Source of the DNA: Collinsella tanakaei
Lineage (GTDB): Bacteria; Actinomycetota; Coriobacteriia; Coriobacteriales; Coriobacteriaceae
Direction of reading: 5' to 3'
DNA length: 64,000 bases
Assembly (NCBI RefSeq): GCF_030373545.1
Contig: NZ_JAUDCO010000001.1
Span: 124,001-188,000, forward strand
The translations under genes were made by a program, and so were the position numbers. A model generated the notes under the pieces. That model ran no database searches, had not been told where the DNA came from, and was given only the letters and a program-made list of their open reading frames with translations. Position 1 is the stretch's first letter; each line of letters starts with the position of its first letter. Below are positions 43,325 to 52,750 of the stretch, piece by piece.

Positions 43325-44401
43325 GTGGAACTCCTGCATATCCTGGTGACACTGGTCGTCGCCATCGTCGGATTCTTTGTCGCGCGCCGCATCGGCATCC
43401 CCGTTCCCGCCATGATCGGGTCCATGCTCGCCGTGGGCATCGTCAGCGCGTTTACGGGCTTCGCCGAGATGCCTGCGCCCATCAAAGCCATCTCGCAGGG
43501 CATCTCCGGCGCCTTCATCGGCCTGTCCATCAGCAAGCGCGACGTGCGCAACGTGCCGCATATGATCAAGCCGCTCATCCTGCTGATCACCCTGCTCACC
43601 GTCAACACCATCACGCTCGGCATCGTGTTTCACGCGGTCTTCGGCTGGGACCTCATGACCGGCCTACTCTCGTGCGTGGCGGGCGGCATCGCCGACGTCT
43701 CGCTCATCGCGATGGACCTCGACGCCGACGCGAGCACCGTCGCCATCATGCAGACGCTGCGCCTGGCCACCGTCCTGGCGTTCTTGCCGAGCTGGGTCTC
43801 GTTCATGACGCGCAACATCGGCGATGGCGAGGACAGCGGCCCCGCGCTCGACATGACGCAGACCGCCAACCCGACCGTGCTCGACCGCTTCATCAACACC
43901 CCGCAGCGTCGGACCGTCTTCACGCTCGTGGTGGCGCTTATCTGCGGTGCGGTGGGCTACGCCAGCGGCATCCCCGCCGGATCGCTCGTGTGCTCGCTCG
44001 TGGTGGTCGCGACGCTCAACATCTTTACCGACGCCTGCAAGATGCCCATGACCATCAAGCGCGTCGCACAGGTCCTCGCCGGCAGCCTGGTGGGCTCCTC
44101 GGTGACGCCCGAGACGGTGTCGCATCTGAACACCATCATCGGACCGGTCATCATCATGATGGCGATGTACATGGTCGTGAACTTCACGTTCTCCGTCATC
44201 GCCACCAAGACCGGCATGCTCGACATGAAGAGCGCGCTGTTCGCCTCCTCACCCGGCGGCGCGAGCGACATGGCGCTCATCGCCGGCGACCTGGGCGCCG
44301 ACCTGGCAAAGATCGCCGTGCTGCAGATCTTCCGCGTCATCTACGCGTCGGCCCTCATGCCCCAGGTTGCCATCCTTGTTGTCAACCTCATGTCCGCGTG
44401 A
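43325..44401 (+). CDS. AbrB-family (duplicated) membrane protein, putative transporter
   Basis: A 358-residue integral membrane protein of the 'ammonia monooxygenase/AbrB' membrane family, unrelated to the AbrB DNA-binding protein. Two similar halves are visible: residues 1-165 with GIPVPAMIGSMLAVG and GGIADVSLIAMDLDAD, and 195-358 with GIPAGSLVCSL and SPGGASDMALIAGDLGAD. About ten membrane segments. The start is GTG at 43325 with GTGAGG upstream. Substrate unknown; a carboxylate is possible given the neighbouring citrate genes. The 106-bp palindrome begins two bases after its stop codon. Confidence 0.82.
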   Translation: MELLHILVTLVVAIVGFFVARRIGIPVPAMIGSMLAVGIVSAFTGFAEMPAPIKAISQGISGAFIGLSISKRDVRNVPHMIKPLILLITLLTVNTITLGIVFHAVFGWDLMTGLLSCVAGGIADVSLIAMDLDADASTVAIMQTLRLATVLAFLPSWVSFMTRNIGDGEDSGPALDMTQTANPTVLDRFINTPQRRTVFTLVVALICGAVGYASGIPAGSLVCSLVVVATLNIFTDACKMPMTIKRVAQVLAGSLVGSSVTPETVSHLNTIIGPVIIMMAMYMVVNFTFSVIATKTGMLDMKSALFASSPGGASDMALIAGDLGADLAKIAVLQIFRVIYASALMPQVAILVVNLMSA

Positions 44402-44403
44402 CA

Positions 44404-44509
44404 CGGGTGCCGGTGCGTGATTTCACCCTAGGGATTTTGTTACACCGGGCAGCCCTTGGGCTGCCCGGTGTAACAAAATCCCTAGGGTGAAATCACGCAC
44501 CGGCACCCG
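44404..44509. repeat. 106-bp perfect palindrome (52-bp arms, 2-nt loop)
   Basis: Bases 44404-44455 are the exact reverse complement of 44458-44509, separated by TT. The arms include CCCTAGGG and run from CGGGTGCCGG to GGGCAGCCC. No T run follows on either side. It starts two bases beyond the stop of the AbrB-type gene. Stem length far exceeds an ordinary terminator. Confidence 0.95.
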
Positions 44510-44577
44510 GCCTCACATCCCGACCTACAGATTCGCGCACGTCTCCCATTCCGCGCAGCGCTCCCCAACCACAACGA

Positions 44578-44613
44578 AGCCCGCCTCGGCGTGGATACAC
44601 GTCGAGGCGGGCT
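44578..44613 (-). terminator. Terminator-like stem after the amino-acid transporter operon
   Basis: An 11-bp perfect stem (44578-44588 with 44603-44613) 28 bp beyond the leftward stop at 44641. The T tail on the minus strand is weak. Confidence 0.55.
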
Positions 44614-44640
44614 CTCATGCATGCTATACGGAACTGAGCG

Positions 44641-45348
44641 CTACATGCGTCCGAGCTCGCGCATCTTGACCTCGTAGGCCTTCGCGATGATCTCGCAGCA
44701 GCCCTCGACTCCGAACAGCGCGCGGTTGACCATCAGGTCCTTGCCCAGGCGCAGCTTGGTCTTGCCGGCGGAGTAGCGCTTGTAGAACAGCTCGCGGTTG
44801 CGCTGCATGCGCTTGATCAGCTTGAGCGCCTTCTGCTCGGACACGCCGCGGCGTGCCTGCACGATCTCGATGCGCTCGGCCAGCGGCGCCGTCACGAACA
44901 CGTTGATGAGGTTGGGGTTGTCGCGCAGGATGTAGTCGGACAGACGTCCGATGATGATGCAGGACTCGCTCGAGCCGACGTCCAGGATGACCTGGCGCAG
45001 GTTCTCGAACAGCTTGTCCGCCATCGTGCGCGAGTCGAAGCGGTCGGGCAGAAACGCCATCATCTCGGCAGCGACCGCCTCGTCGTAGGGAGCAACCTTG
45101 TCGACGACCGTGTCGGCACGGCGGGCGGCGCGGATGAGCAGCTCGTTGTCGTACAGGGGAATCCCCAGGCGCTCCTGCAGGGCGATGCCGATCTCGTGGG
45201 CATCGGTGCCGTACTCGCGCGCGATGGTGATGACCACCGGGTACTCGGGATCGCCCTCCTCGGTCGGGGCGCCCAGCGCATCGTTGGCGTACATGTCCTG
45301 GGCGAGGAGCTGGGACACGTCCACCTTCTTGTCAGGTTTCTTAGCCAT
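44641..45348 (-). CDS. Cytidylate kinase-like family protein
   Basis: A 235-residue P-loop protein of the cytidylate kinase-like family (Cytidylate_kin2). It has an N-terminal ITIAREYGTDAHEIGIALQERLGIPLYD, where a degenerate phosphate-binding loop replaces GxxGxGKS, then IIIGRLSDYILRDNPN and VFVTAPLAERIEIV. These proteins are widespread in gut anaerobes and their substrate is unknown. It follows the permease genes closely (54 bp) and is last in the operon, hinting at a link to amino-acid uptake or a nucleotide signal. Confidence 0.8.
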   Translation of the reverse strand: MAKKPDKKVDVSQLLAQDMYANDALGAPTEEGDPEYPVVITIAREYGTDAHEIGIALQERLGIPLYDNELLIRAARRADTVVDKVAPYDEAVAAEMMAFLPDRFDSRTMADKLFENLRQVILDVGSSESCIIIGRLSDYILRDNPNLINVFVTAPLAERIEIVQARRGVSEQKALKLIKRMQRNRELFYKRYSAGKTKLRLGKDLMVNRALFGVEGCCEIIAKAYEVKMRELGRM

Positions 45349-45402
45349 GAGATGCCATCCAATCCGCCGGACCGCACGTGCGCGGCCCGAGCTGCCCGTA
45401 CC

Positions 45403-46050
45403 TTACGCAGCCACCAGGCGACGCTGGTAGAGACGCACGACCAACGAGATACCGAAGTTCAAGATGAAGTATAGCGCGAAGACGAAGCCGTACAGGAGCA
45501 GCACCTGCGACAGGTCGCTCGTGTAGCCCATGACAACCTTGGCGCTGAACATGAACTCCATCACGTTGATGCCCGCCAGATACGACGAGTCCTTGATCAC
45601 CGTCGTGCACTGGCTGAACAGCGCGGGGATGATCGTTCGGAACGTCTGGGGCAAGATGATGAGCCTCATGGATGAGAAGAACCCGAAGCCCTGGGACTTG
45701 GCCGCCTCGAATTGGCTCTTGGGAATGGAGTTCAGGCCGCCGCGGATGATCTCGGCCATGACGGCGGACGTGAAGACCGTGAACGCGAGCACCGAGATGA
45801 ACACGTCGTCACCCTTGACCGTGAAGTAGATGAACAGGATCCACAGGAGGTTCGGCGTGCAGCGGAACAGCTCGATGTAGGCGCTTACCAGCCACTTGAA
45901 AACAGAAAGCTTGCCGGTGCAGAACTGCTTGACGAGCGCCAGCACCGTGCCCAGGACGACCGAGCAGATGATGGCCAGAAGCGAGATCTCGATCGTCTTG
46001 AGGAAGCCCGCCATGATGAACGAGACGTTTGCCGGGGTAAAGATCTCCAT
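45403..46050 (-). CDS. Polar amino-acid ABC transporter permease (second)
   Basis: A 215-residue membrane subunit of the His/Glu/Gln/Arg permease family. The N-terminal helix region contains GFLKTIEISLLAIICSVVLG; the EAA cytoplasmic loop reads EAAKSQGFGFFSSMRLIILPQTF, preceded by ELFRCTPNLLWI. It starts three bases after the first permease, so the two probably form a heterodimer. Confidence 0.92.
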   Translation of the reverse strand: MEIFTPANVSFIMAGFLKTIEISLLAIICSVVLGTVLALVKQFCTGKLSVFKWLVSAYIELFRCTPNLLWILFIYFTVKGDDVFISVLAFTVFTSAVMAEIIRGGLNSIPKSQFEAAKSQGFGFFSSMRLIILPQTFRTIIPALFSQCTTVIKDSSYLAGINVMEFMFSAKVVMGYTSDLSQVLLLYGFVFALYFILNFGISLVVRLYQRRLVAA

Positions 46051-46053
46051 GCC

Positions 46054-46800
46054 TTACGCCTCCTTCGCGGGCTCGGGGGTGATGCCGGGAATGCTCTTCG
46101 CGCGCGGACGGAGCTTGGAGCGGCGCTCAAGCCACTGGACGAGCATCGCCAGCGGGAAGCAGATGATGAAGTACAGCACGCAGGCCATGATGTAGCCCTG
46201 CAGGTAGCCGTAGGTCGACACGAAGTTGTCGGCGTTGTACATGAGGTCGCCGCCGGCGATGAGCGCGAGCACCGAGGTGTTCTTGACCAAGTTGAGCGCC
46301 TGGTTGCACAGCGGGGGCAGGATCACCTTGAACGTCTGCGGCAAGATGATGTAGGCATAGGACTGCGTGCGCGTGAAGCCCTGGGACAGCGCAGCCTCCA
46401 TCTGGCCGCGCGGGACGCTCTCGATACCGGTGCGGATGACCTCGGAGATATACGCCGCGTGGTACAGGCCGACGCCCAGCGCGCCGATCGCGAAGGCCGA
46501 GATGCGCACGGGGCTGTCGGCGCCCGTGATCATCTGCAGCACGCGCGGACCGGCCATGTAGTAGAAGAACACCTGGACGGGCAGCGGCGTGTTCTGGAAG
46601 AACTCGACGTAGATGCGGCTGATCAGACGCAGCACGCGCGAGCGCGTCGTGGAGAACACGCCCAAGATGGTGCCGAGCACCAGGGAGAGCAGCAGGCCGG
46701 CGACAACCACCTGCAGCGTGAAGGCGAAGCCCTCCCAGAGGCTCCCCATCTCGTTCATGGTGATTTCCCAGCGCCTGGGGTCGAAGAGACCTTCGAGCAT
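46054..46800 (-). CDS. Polar amino-acid ABC transporter permease (first)
   Basis: A 248-residue permease with about five membrane helices, the conserved FFQNTPLPVQVFFYY segment and the EAA loop MEAALSQGFTRTQSYAYIILPQTFKV. AAGGAG precedes the ATG. Part of the ATPase-receptor-permease-permease-kinase-like operon. Confidence 0.92.
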   Translation of the reverse strand: MLEGLFDPRRWEITMNEMGSLWEGFAFTLQVVVAGLLLSLVLGTILGVFSTTRSRVLRLISRIYVEFFQNTPLPVQVFFYYMAGPRVLQMITGADSPVRISAFAIGALGVGLYHAAYISEVIRTGIESVPRGQMEAALSQGFTRTQSYAYIILPQTFKVILPPLCNQALNLVKNTSVLALIAGGDLMYNADNFVSTYGYLQGYIMACVLYFIICFPLAMLVQWLERRSKLRPRAKSIPGITPEPAKEA

Positions 46801-46914
46801 AGCGCTCCTTCCTATGCCAATACGTACAAATCGCCCGAGCGGGACGTGCCGCCCGGGCGACCGGCCGCGCGCCTGGAGCCTTCCGGCCCGGATGCGCGCG
46901 GCGCTCTCAAATCC

Positions 46915-47775
46915 TTAGAGGAGGTTCCAGGTCGTGGCTTCCTCATCGAGCCAGCCGTTGTCGAGCAGCTCGTTGACCGTCTCGTTGACGAGCTCGGAGA
47001 GGTCGGAGCCCTTCTTGGTGGCGACGCCGTAGTTCTGCTCGCCGAACTCAATCTCGGGCTGCAGCAGCTCCTTCTGGTCGTTCATGTAGGTGTTGAGCGT
47101 CGAGCGGTCCATGGCGAAGGCGTCAATGTTGCCGCTCTCGAGCGCGGAGTTGATCGAGGGGTAGTCCGCGTACTCGTTGAAGTCGGGCGTGGCGTCGATG
47201 CCCTCGTCCTCGAGCATGGTCAGGATCGCGTCGCGGGTCGTGGAGCCCTGGGACACACCGATGAGCTTGCCGTCAAGGTCGGCCATGGAGGACATGCCGG
47301 AGGACTTCATGACCATGATGCCGACATGGTCGGTGCGGTACGGATCGGAGAAGTCCCAGTCCTCGAGACGCTCGTCGGTGATGGTGTAGGTGGCGCAGAC
47401 GATATCGAGGGTGTCGTTGTCGATGAGCGGGCCGCGCGTCTTGGGCGTCACGGTCGTGAACTCGACAAGCTTCTGCTCCTTGGCCTCCTCGTAGGAGACG
47501 CCGAGCGCAGCCGCGGCGATCTGATAGCACAGGTCGATCTCGAGGCCCTCGTACTCGTTGGTCTCGGTGTTGAGATAGCCGTAGCCAAGGACGTCGGCCT
47601 TGACGCCGGCGGCCAGCTTGCCGCGATCCTTGATAGCCTGGAGCTTGGACTCGGAAGCGCCGGACGAGCCGTTGCCGCTCTCGCCACCGCCGCAACCGGC
47701 GAGCGCGCTCACGCCCGCGACCGAAGCGACGCCGAGGCCGCAAACCTGCAGGAACTGACGACGTGACATCTTCAT
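46915..47775 (-). CDS. Amino-acid ABC transporter receptor, Tat-type lipoprotein
   Basis: A 286-residue solute-binding protein. The N-terminus MKMSRRQFLQVCGLGV has the twin-arginine pattern SRRQFL and ends in a lipobox LAGC with Cys28, so it is probably exported folded by Tat and lipid-anchored. The mature part is a bacterial extracellular family 3 protein (GLEIDLCYQIAAAALG, DIVCATYTITDERLEDWDFSDPY). The ATG at 47775 has AAAGGGG upstream. The acidic ligand pocket cannot be assigned to one amino acid. Confidence 0.92.
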   Translation of the reverse strand: MKMSRRQFLQVCGLGVASVAGVSALAGCGGGESGNGSSGASESKLQAIKDRGKLAAGVKADVLGYGYLNTETNEYEGLEIDLCYQIAAAALGVSYEEAKEQKLVEFTTVTPKTRGPLIDNDTLDIVCATYTITDERLEDWDFSDPYRTDHVGIMVMKSSGMSSMADLDGKLIGVSQGSTTRDAILTMLEDEGIDATPDFNEYADYPSINSALESGNIDAFAMDRSTLNTYMNDQKELLQPEIEFGEQNYGVATKKGSDLSELVNETVNELLDNGWLDEEATTWNLL

Positions 47776-47905
47776 GATCGGTACCCCTTTCCCTGGTACG
47801 ATGCCCGCGGCACAGGGCCGCGGCAAGTGTGCCAAAGGGCGTTGAGCCCTCGGCTGGCGGGCCCGCGCCCGCCCGGCGAACGGAGGTCCGCCGATGAATC
47901 AAGCG

Positions 47906-48637
<732 letters not shown>

Positions 48638-48961
48638 GGGCGCGGTTCCTCTCTGTTTCTGCCACATCTCGGCCGCCGGCTTCCCTGTCGGGAATCATGC
48701 GACCGAGCGATCCTATTATACGGTTCTGCGCGCTCCGCGACGTGTGCGTGAAATCTGTCTGCGCGCGTGATAATGCTGTATAGACAGCAACTGACGCTGC
48801 AAGCGCATCGTTTGAAAACGGTGACACCCGGGCGTCAGGTGCGAATACTTTTACCCGAACGCGGCTCCATTATACACACCACCCTGCTGCAGCATTTGCA
48901 GGGCAAAACTGGAAACACATTGGTTACCGAGCCGAATCGTGCGGGCAATGCGCGTATCGCT
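48638..48961. other. Non-coding gap upstream of the amino-acid ABC operon
   Basis: About 320 bp. On the minus strand TATAAT (48715-48720) sits at a plausible distance for the operon promoter, but no good -35 box is seen. A small GCTGT/ACAGC hairpin lies at 48776-48789. No gene is supported. Confidence 0.4.
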
Positions 48962-49405
48962 TTATGCCAAACGCGCGCCGACCTCCTTGGCCGCCGCGGG
49001 CTTGTCAAAGTTGCCACCCGTCGCGGCGCCCAGCGCGCCCATGACGCGACCCATGTCCTTCTTGGTGGTCGCGCCCAGCTCGGCGATGGTCTTCTCGATG
49101 AGCGCGACGAGCTCGTCGCCGCCCACCTGCGCGGGCAGCAGGCTCTCCAGGATCTTGACCTGCTCGGTCAGGGTGTCGGTGCGCTCCTGGTTGTTGCCTG
49201 CCTTGATGGACATCTCGAGCGTCTCGCCGGTCTGCTTGATGAGACGGCGGATCTGCTTGTTGACGTCCTCCTCAGTCGCTTCGCGGCGCTCGTTGACCTC
49301 GACGTTTTTGACCTCGCCGATAACCTGGCGAAGGATGGACAGCCGGGTCTTGTCCTTGGCCTTCATGGCCTGGACCATCTCGTTGTGGAGCTGTTCGCTC
49401 GTCAT
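48962..49405 (-). CDS. yqeY: GatB/YqeY domain protein
   Basis: A 147-residue all-helical protein with the YqeY pattern: MVQAMKAKDKTRLSILRQVI, IRRLIKQTGETLEMSIKAGN and a C-terminal tail domain (MGRVMGALGAATGG). It resembles the tRNA-binding tail of GatB and is thought to be tRNA-related; its exact role is unknown. It lies downstream of the PpiC foldase gene in the same direction. Confidence 0.92.
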   Translation of the reverse strand: MTSEQLHNEMVQAMKAKDKTRLSILRQVIGEVKNVEVNERREATEEDVNKQIRRLIKQTGETLEMSIKAGNNQERTDTLTEQVKILESLLPAQVGGDELVALIEKTIAELGATTKKDMGRVMGALGAATGGNFDKPAAAKEVGARLA

Positions 49406-49462
49406 GGTTCTTCCTCTTTCCTCGTGGGGCGGCCCGTGCCGCCCGCGCCGTTCGGATACCGG

Positions 49463-50665
49463 CTACTCGGCCGATCCGGCGGAGCCGGAGCCCGCGGCGC
49501 TCATGTCGACGTTGTAGGGGACATCCTCGGGCATGGGGTTGATCTGCAGGTCGGCCTCGTCCAGATAGGTGTTCCACCACTCCGTGTAGGCGCTTCCCTG
49601 CTCGTCGGACTTGATGGCGTCCGAGATGTAGGTGCGGATCTCCTCGGGGATCTGATCGGCCTTGGTGGCCTCGCCGTCCACGTTGAACACGTCCGTGCAC
49701 TTGATGATGTGGTAGCCGTAGGTCGTCTCGACGATGCCGCTGACCTCGTCGGCACCCAGGCCGGAAAGCGCGTCTTGGTACTCGGTCACAAACGTCGTGA
49801 GCTTGTCCCAGCCCACGTCGCCGCCGTCCTTGGCCGACGCCGTGTCATCCGAGTACTGCTCGACCGCCTCCTCAAAGGTCAGCTCGCCCGACTCGATCTT
49901 GTCGAGGGCCTCCTGCGCAGTTGCGTAGGCCTGCTCCTTCTCCTCGTCGGTCGCGTCGCTTGCCACCGAGATCAGCAGGTTGGAGGAACGGCGGGCGTTG
50001 TTGAACTTGTCGGTGTTCTCGTTGAAGTAGGCGACAATCTCGTCGTCGGTGGGGTCCTCGACCGGCGCGACGGCATCGAGCAGCTTCTCCTGCGCGAGGT
50101 TGTTGCGCAGGCTCTCCTTGTAGCTGTCCTCGGTGTAGCCGAACGTCGCGAGCTGCTGGACGAAGGCGTCCTCGCTGTCATAGCTTGCTGTGGCCTCGTC
50201 CCACGCCTGCTCGACCTCGTCATCCGAGACGGTGATGTTGTACTCGTTCTGCGCGGCGGTCAGCAGGTACTGCTGGGCGTAGCTGTTGATGACCTGCTCG
50301 CGGTAGCTCTCGGGCGTCAGGTTGTTATCGGCCAGGTACTGCGCCCAGTCCGCATCGCTGTCGTAGCCGTAGGCGCTGCGCAGGCTCATGATCTGGTTGG
50401 TGACGGTGTCCTCGGTGATGTTGACGCCCTTGACCGTCGCGGCCACGCCGCCGGTCAGGTGGTAGCCCTCTTCCTTGGTGGTCTCGTTCAGGAAGCCCGA
50501 GCACGCCATCGTGGTGACCGACAGGACCATGGCGAGGCAGCCGATGGCCACGAGCACGATCTTCAGGCCCTTGTGCGCCTGCTCCTTGCGCTCGTGCTTC
50601 TGCTGCGCCTTGCTCTTGGGGCCCTCCGGCGCCGGATCGCGCTTGATGCGCGGGGACTTGTTCAT
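49463..50665 (-). CDS. PpiC-type peptidyl-prolyl isomerase, membrane-anchored foldase
   Basis: A 400-residue secreted foldase of the SurA/PrsA type. A basic N-terminus (2-32) precedes a hydrophobic segment (34-54) ending TTMAC, so Cys55 may be lipidated or the segment may remain as an anchor. A SurA-N-like helical domain follows, then a parvulin domain (about 235-345: SNLLISV, DGGDVGWDKL, ETTYGYHIIKC). The ATG at 50665 follows AAAGGA. It would act on exported proteins outside the membrane. Confidence 0.88.
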   Translation of the reverse strand: MNKSPRIKRDPAPEGPKSKAQQKHERKEQAHKGLKIVLVAIGCLAMVLSVTTMACSGFLNETTKEEGYHLTGGVAATVKGVNITEDTVTNQIMSLRSAYGYDSDADWAQYLADNNLTPESYREQVINSYAQQYLLTAAQNEYNITVSDDEVEQAWDEATASYDSEDAFVQQLATFGYTEDSYKESLRNNLAQEKLLDAVAPVEDPTDDEIVAYFNENTDKFNNARRSSNLLISVASDATDEEKEQAYATAQEALDKIESGELTFEEAVEQYSDDTASAKDGGDVGWDKLTTFVTEYQDALSGLGADEVSGIVETTYGYHIIKCTDVFNVDGEATKADQIPEEIRTYISDAIKSDEQGSAYTEWWNTYLDEADLQINPMPEDVPYNVDMSAAGSGSAGSAE

Positions 50666-50810
50666 GGCTAGCCATCCTTTCCGAAAGGTATTGGCATGTC
50701 GGCGCGTGCCGACGAATCGATGCATATTCTTCCGTATTCTTGCATAGAGCGCGAAGGGCCGCCAGCGCGCGCGGCCGAATACCGCCTATTACCACAGAGC
50801 GCCGCATGCG

Positions 50811-50845
50811 CGAAGGGGCGCCCGCGGCCTGCGAGCGCCCCTTCG
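50811..50845 (-). terminator. Terminator-like stem after prfA
   Basis: A perfect 11-bp stem (50811-50821 with 50835-50845) 38 bp beyond the leftward prfA stop. No T run is evident. Confidence 0.55.
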
Positions 50846-50882
50846 GAGCATGCGATTCTTCGTGCGGGCGAAGCCGTGCGGC

Positions 50883-51950
50883 TTAGACCGCCTGCGCGAG
50901 CTTCTCGGCGCGGTCGGCGGCGGCGAGCGCTTCGATCACGGTGCTGAGCTGGTCGCCCAGCAGCACGCCGTTGTAGGTGGAGTTGAAGCCGATGCGGTGG
51001 TCGGTCACGCGGTCCTGCGGCTGGTTGTACGTGCGGATCTTCTCCGAACGGTTGCCGTGGCCGATCTGCGCCGAACGCTCGGCGCCCAGCTCGGCCTGCT
51101 GCTTCTCGAGCTCCATCTCGTACAGGCGGGCGCGCAGCATCTGCATGCAGACCTCGCGGTTCTGGATCTGGGAGCGCTGCTCCTGCGACTGCACCACGGT
51201 GTTGGTGGGCAGGTGCGTAATGCGCACCGCGGAGTACGTGGTGTTGACGCACTGGCCGCCGGGGCCCGACGCGCAGTAGGTGTCGATGCGCAGGTCGGCC
51301 TGGTTGATCTGGACGTCGATCTCGTCGGCCTCGGGCAGCACGGCAACCGTGGCCGTGGAGGTCTGGATGCGACCCTGGCTCTCGGTCTTGGGGACGCGCT
51401 GCACGCGGTGCACGCCGGACTCGTACTTCATGACCGAGTACACCTTGTCGCCGTTGACCTTGAACTCGATGGACTTGAAGCCGCCCGCGTCGCTGGGGCT
51501 GGAGTCGAGCACCTCGAGCTTCCATCCCTGATGCTCGCAGAAGCGCTGGTACATCTTGAACAGGTCGCCCGCGAAGATGGCGGCCTCGTCGCCGCCGGCG
51601 GCGGAGCGGATCTCGACGATGGTGTTCTTCTCGTCGTTGGGGTCGCCCGGGATGAGCATGAACTTGATGTCTTCCTCGAGCTGCGGAAGCTTGGCCTCGT
51701 TGGCGGCGATGTCCTCCTGCAGCAGGGCTTTCTCGTCCGGGTCGGTGGTCTCGCGCTGCATCTCCTTGGCGGCGTCGATGTCGTCGAGGGCGCCGATGTA
51801 CTCGCGCGCGGCCGTCACCAGCGGCGTCTGATGCGCGTACTCCTTGTTGAGGCGCGTGAATTCCTTGATATTGGATGCCACCGAGGGATCGGAGAGCTTC
51901 TTCTCGAGCTCCTCGTAGGCGATGATGAGTTTTTCCAGCTTGTCGCGCAT
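50883..51950 (-). CDS. prfA: Peptide chain release factor 1
   Basis: A 355-residue class I release factor for UAA and UAG codons. The codon-recognition tripeptide is PKT (187-189, in [14 protein letters not shown]), the PxT type of RF1, and the peptidyl-hydrolysis GGQ is at 231-233. Length is standard. The ATG at 51950 follows AAAGGA. No prmC methyltransferase gene follows it here. Confidence 0.96.
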   Translation of the reverse strand: MRDKLEKLIIAYEELEKKLSDPSVASNIKEFTRLNKEYAHQTPLVTAAREYIGALDDIDAAKEMQRETTDPDEKALLQEDIAANEAKLPQLEEDIKFMLIPGDPNDEKNTIVEIRSAAGGDEAAIFAGDLFKMYQRFCEHQGWKLEVLDSSPSDAGGFKSIEFKVNGDKVYSVMKYESGVHRVQRVPKTESQGRIQTSTATVAVLPEADEIDVQINQADLRIDTYCASGPGGQCVNTTYSAVRITHLPTNTVVQSQEQRSQIQNREVCMQMLRARLYEMELEKQQAELGAERSAQIGHGNRSEKIRTYNQPQDRVTDHRIGFNSTYNGVLLGDQLSTVIEALAAADRAEKLAQAV

Positions 51951-52191
51951 GATGGATTCCTTTACGGTCGGCGGGCATGTGTCCGCGCATGGACATGGAG
52001 CGGGATTGCGGGTCGCTCGGCGGGCGAGCGCTCTGCAGGCCCAGCTAGAACATGTCGAATCTGAGGTACACGCGCGAATCCTTTCTCTCGGCCATCTATC
52101 ATACCCGGCTGGCGCGCGAGGGCAAGCGGCGGCGGGCTCTGGGCGCCGCATACCATCTCTAGCTGCGCAAAATGTTCACAGCGGCAAGTTA

Positions 52192-52256
52192 GCGACAACT
52201 TGGTGGCAGGTGCAATCTTGTCGCCGACGAGAAGATGCTCGGTTCAATCTTGTCGC
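52192..52256 (+). repeat. Family B 33-nt hairpin repeat plus an extra TTGTCGC unit
   Basis: Positions 52192-52224 start GCGACAACTT and end TTGTCGC, able to pair as a stem. A second TTGTCGC follows at 52250-52256 after a 25-nt spacer. The same two-part arrangement recurs at 52613-52677. No coding sequence is seen in the 51951-52750 gap, which holds four separate repeat units. Confidence 0.7.
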
Positions 52257-52331
52257 CACGCCCGTTCACGAGCAGAAGCGGCGCGCGCCCCTTGCTTTGG
52301 AAGTGCTTCCTACGGCACCGCAACCCAAATC

Positions 52332-52546
52332 TGGACAATTTGTTCAGATATGAAGGTTTGGGAGGCCGAAAACGGACCGCAACCGTACCGCAGCATGCTT
52401 CAAGAAATGAAACCCGATAACTGTACATTTACTAAACGACATGTACGCATATTCTTATGATGCGCACTCACTGCCACTATCCGAGGACGGGCCGGATTCC
52501 CCTATATTCCAGGTCCGTAGACCTTCATATCTGAACAAATTGTCCA
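52332..52546. repeat. Inverted pair of the 26-bp family A repeat (second locus)
   Basis: The 26 bp at 52332-52357 is identical to 25282-25307 and is exactly reverse-complemented at 52521-52546. The 163-bp interior differs from the first locus apart from short similarity around GTCGTTTA on the opposite strand. Confidence 0.85.
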
Positions 52547-52612
52547 GTTTCGAAGCGAACAGTGGGGAAACGCAGCGAATCTAGCCTTGCTGACGAGCGA
52601 CAAGAGGGAGCC

Positions 52613-52677
52613 GCGACAACTTGGCGGCAGGTGCAATCTTGTCGCCGACGAGAAAGCGCCGGGTTCAACCTTGTCGC
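52613..52677 (+). repeat. Family B 33-nt hairpin repeat plus an extra TTGTCGC unit (second copy)
   Basis: Positions 52613-52645 match 52192-52224 almost base for base. A further TTGTCGC lies at 52671-52677, just before the hairpin at 52682-52711. Confidence 0.7.
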
Positions 52678-52678
52678 G

Positions 52679-52711
52679 AAAGCGGTCCGCTTCCAAACGG
52701 GAGCGGACCGC
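52679..52711 (-). terminator. Probable terminator of the second amino-acid ABC operon
   Basis: A perfect 10-bp stem (52682-52691 with 52702-52711) followed by TTT on the minus strand. It lies directly beyond the family B element that abuts the ATPase stop codon. Confidence 0.6.
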
Positions 52712-52717
52712 CTCAGA

Positions 52718-52750
52718 GCGACAAGCTTGTACCTGGCGCCAAGTTGTCGG
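52718..52750 (-). repeat. 33-nt hairpin repeat (family B) directly after the ATPase stop codon
   Basis: On the minus strand it begins immediately after TAG with CCGACAACTTGGCGCC and ends CAAGCTTGTCGC. GCGACAA/TTGTCGC-type pairing plus CTTG/CAAG gives an 11-bp stem with one bulge. The position relative to the stop codon is the same as at oadA (28997-29029). Confidence 0.75.

Noticed and set aside
48715-48720. Full sigma-70 promoter for the amino-acid ABC operon
   Set aside because: TATAAT is present on the minus strand but no acceptable -35 lies 16-18 bp upstream, so only a note was made in the gap entry.
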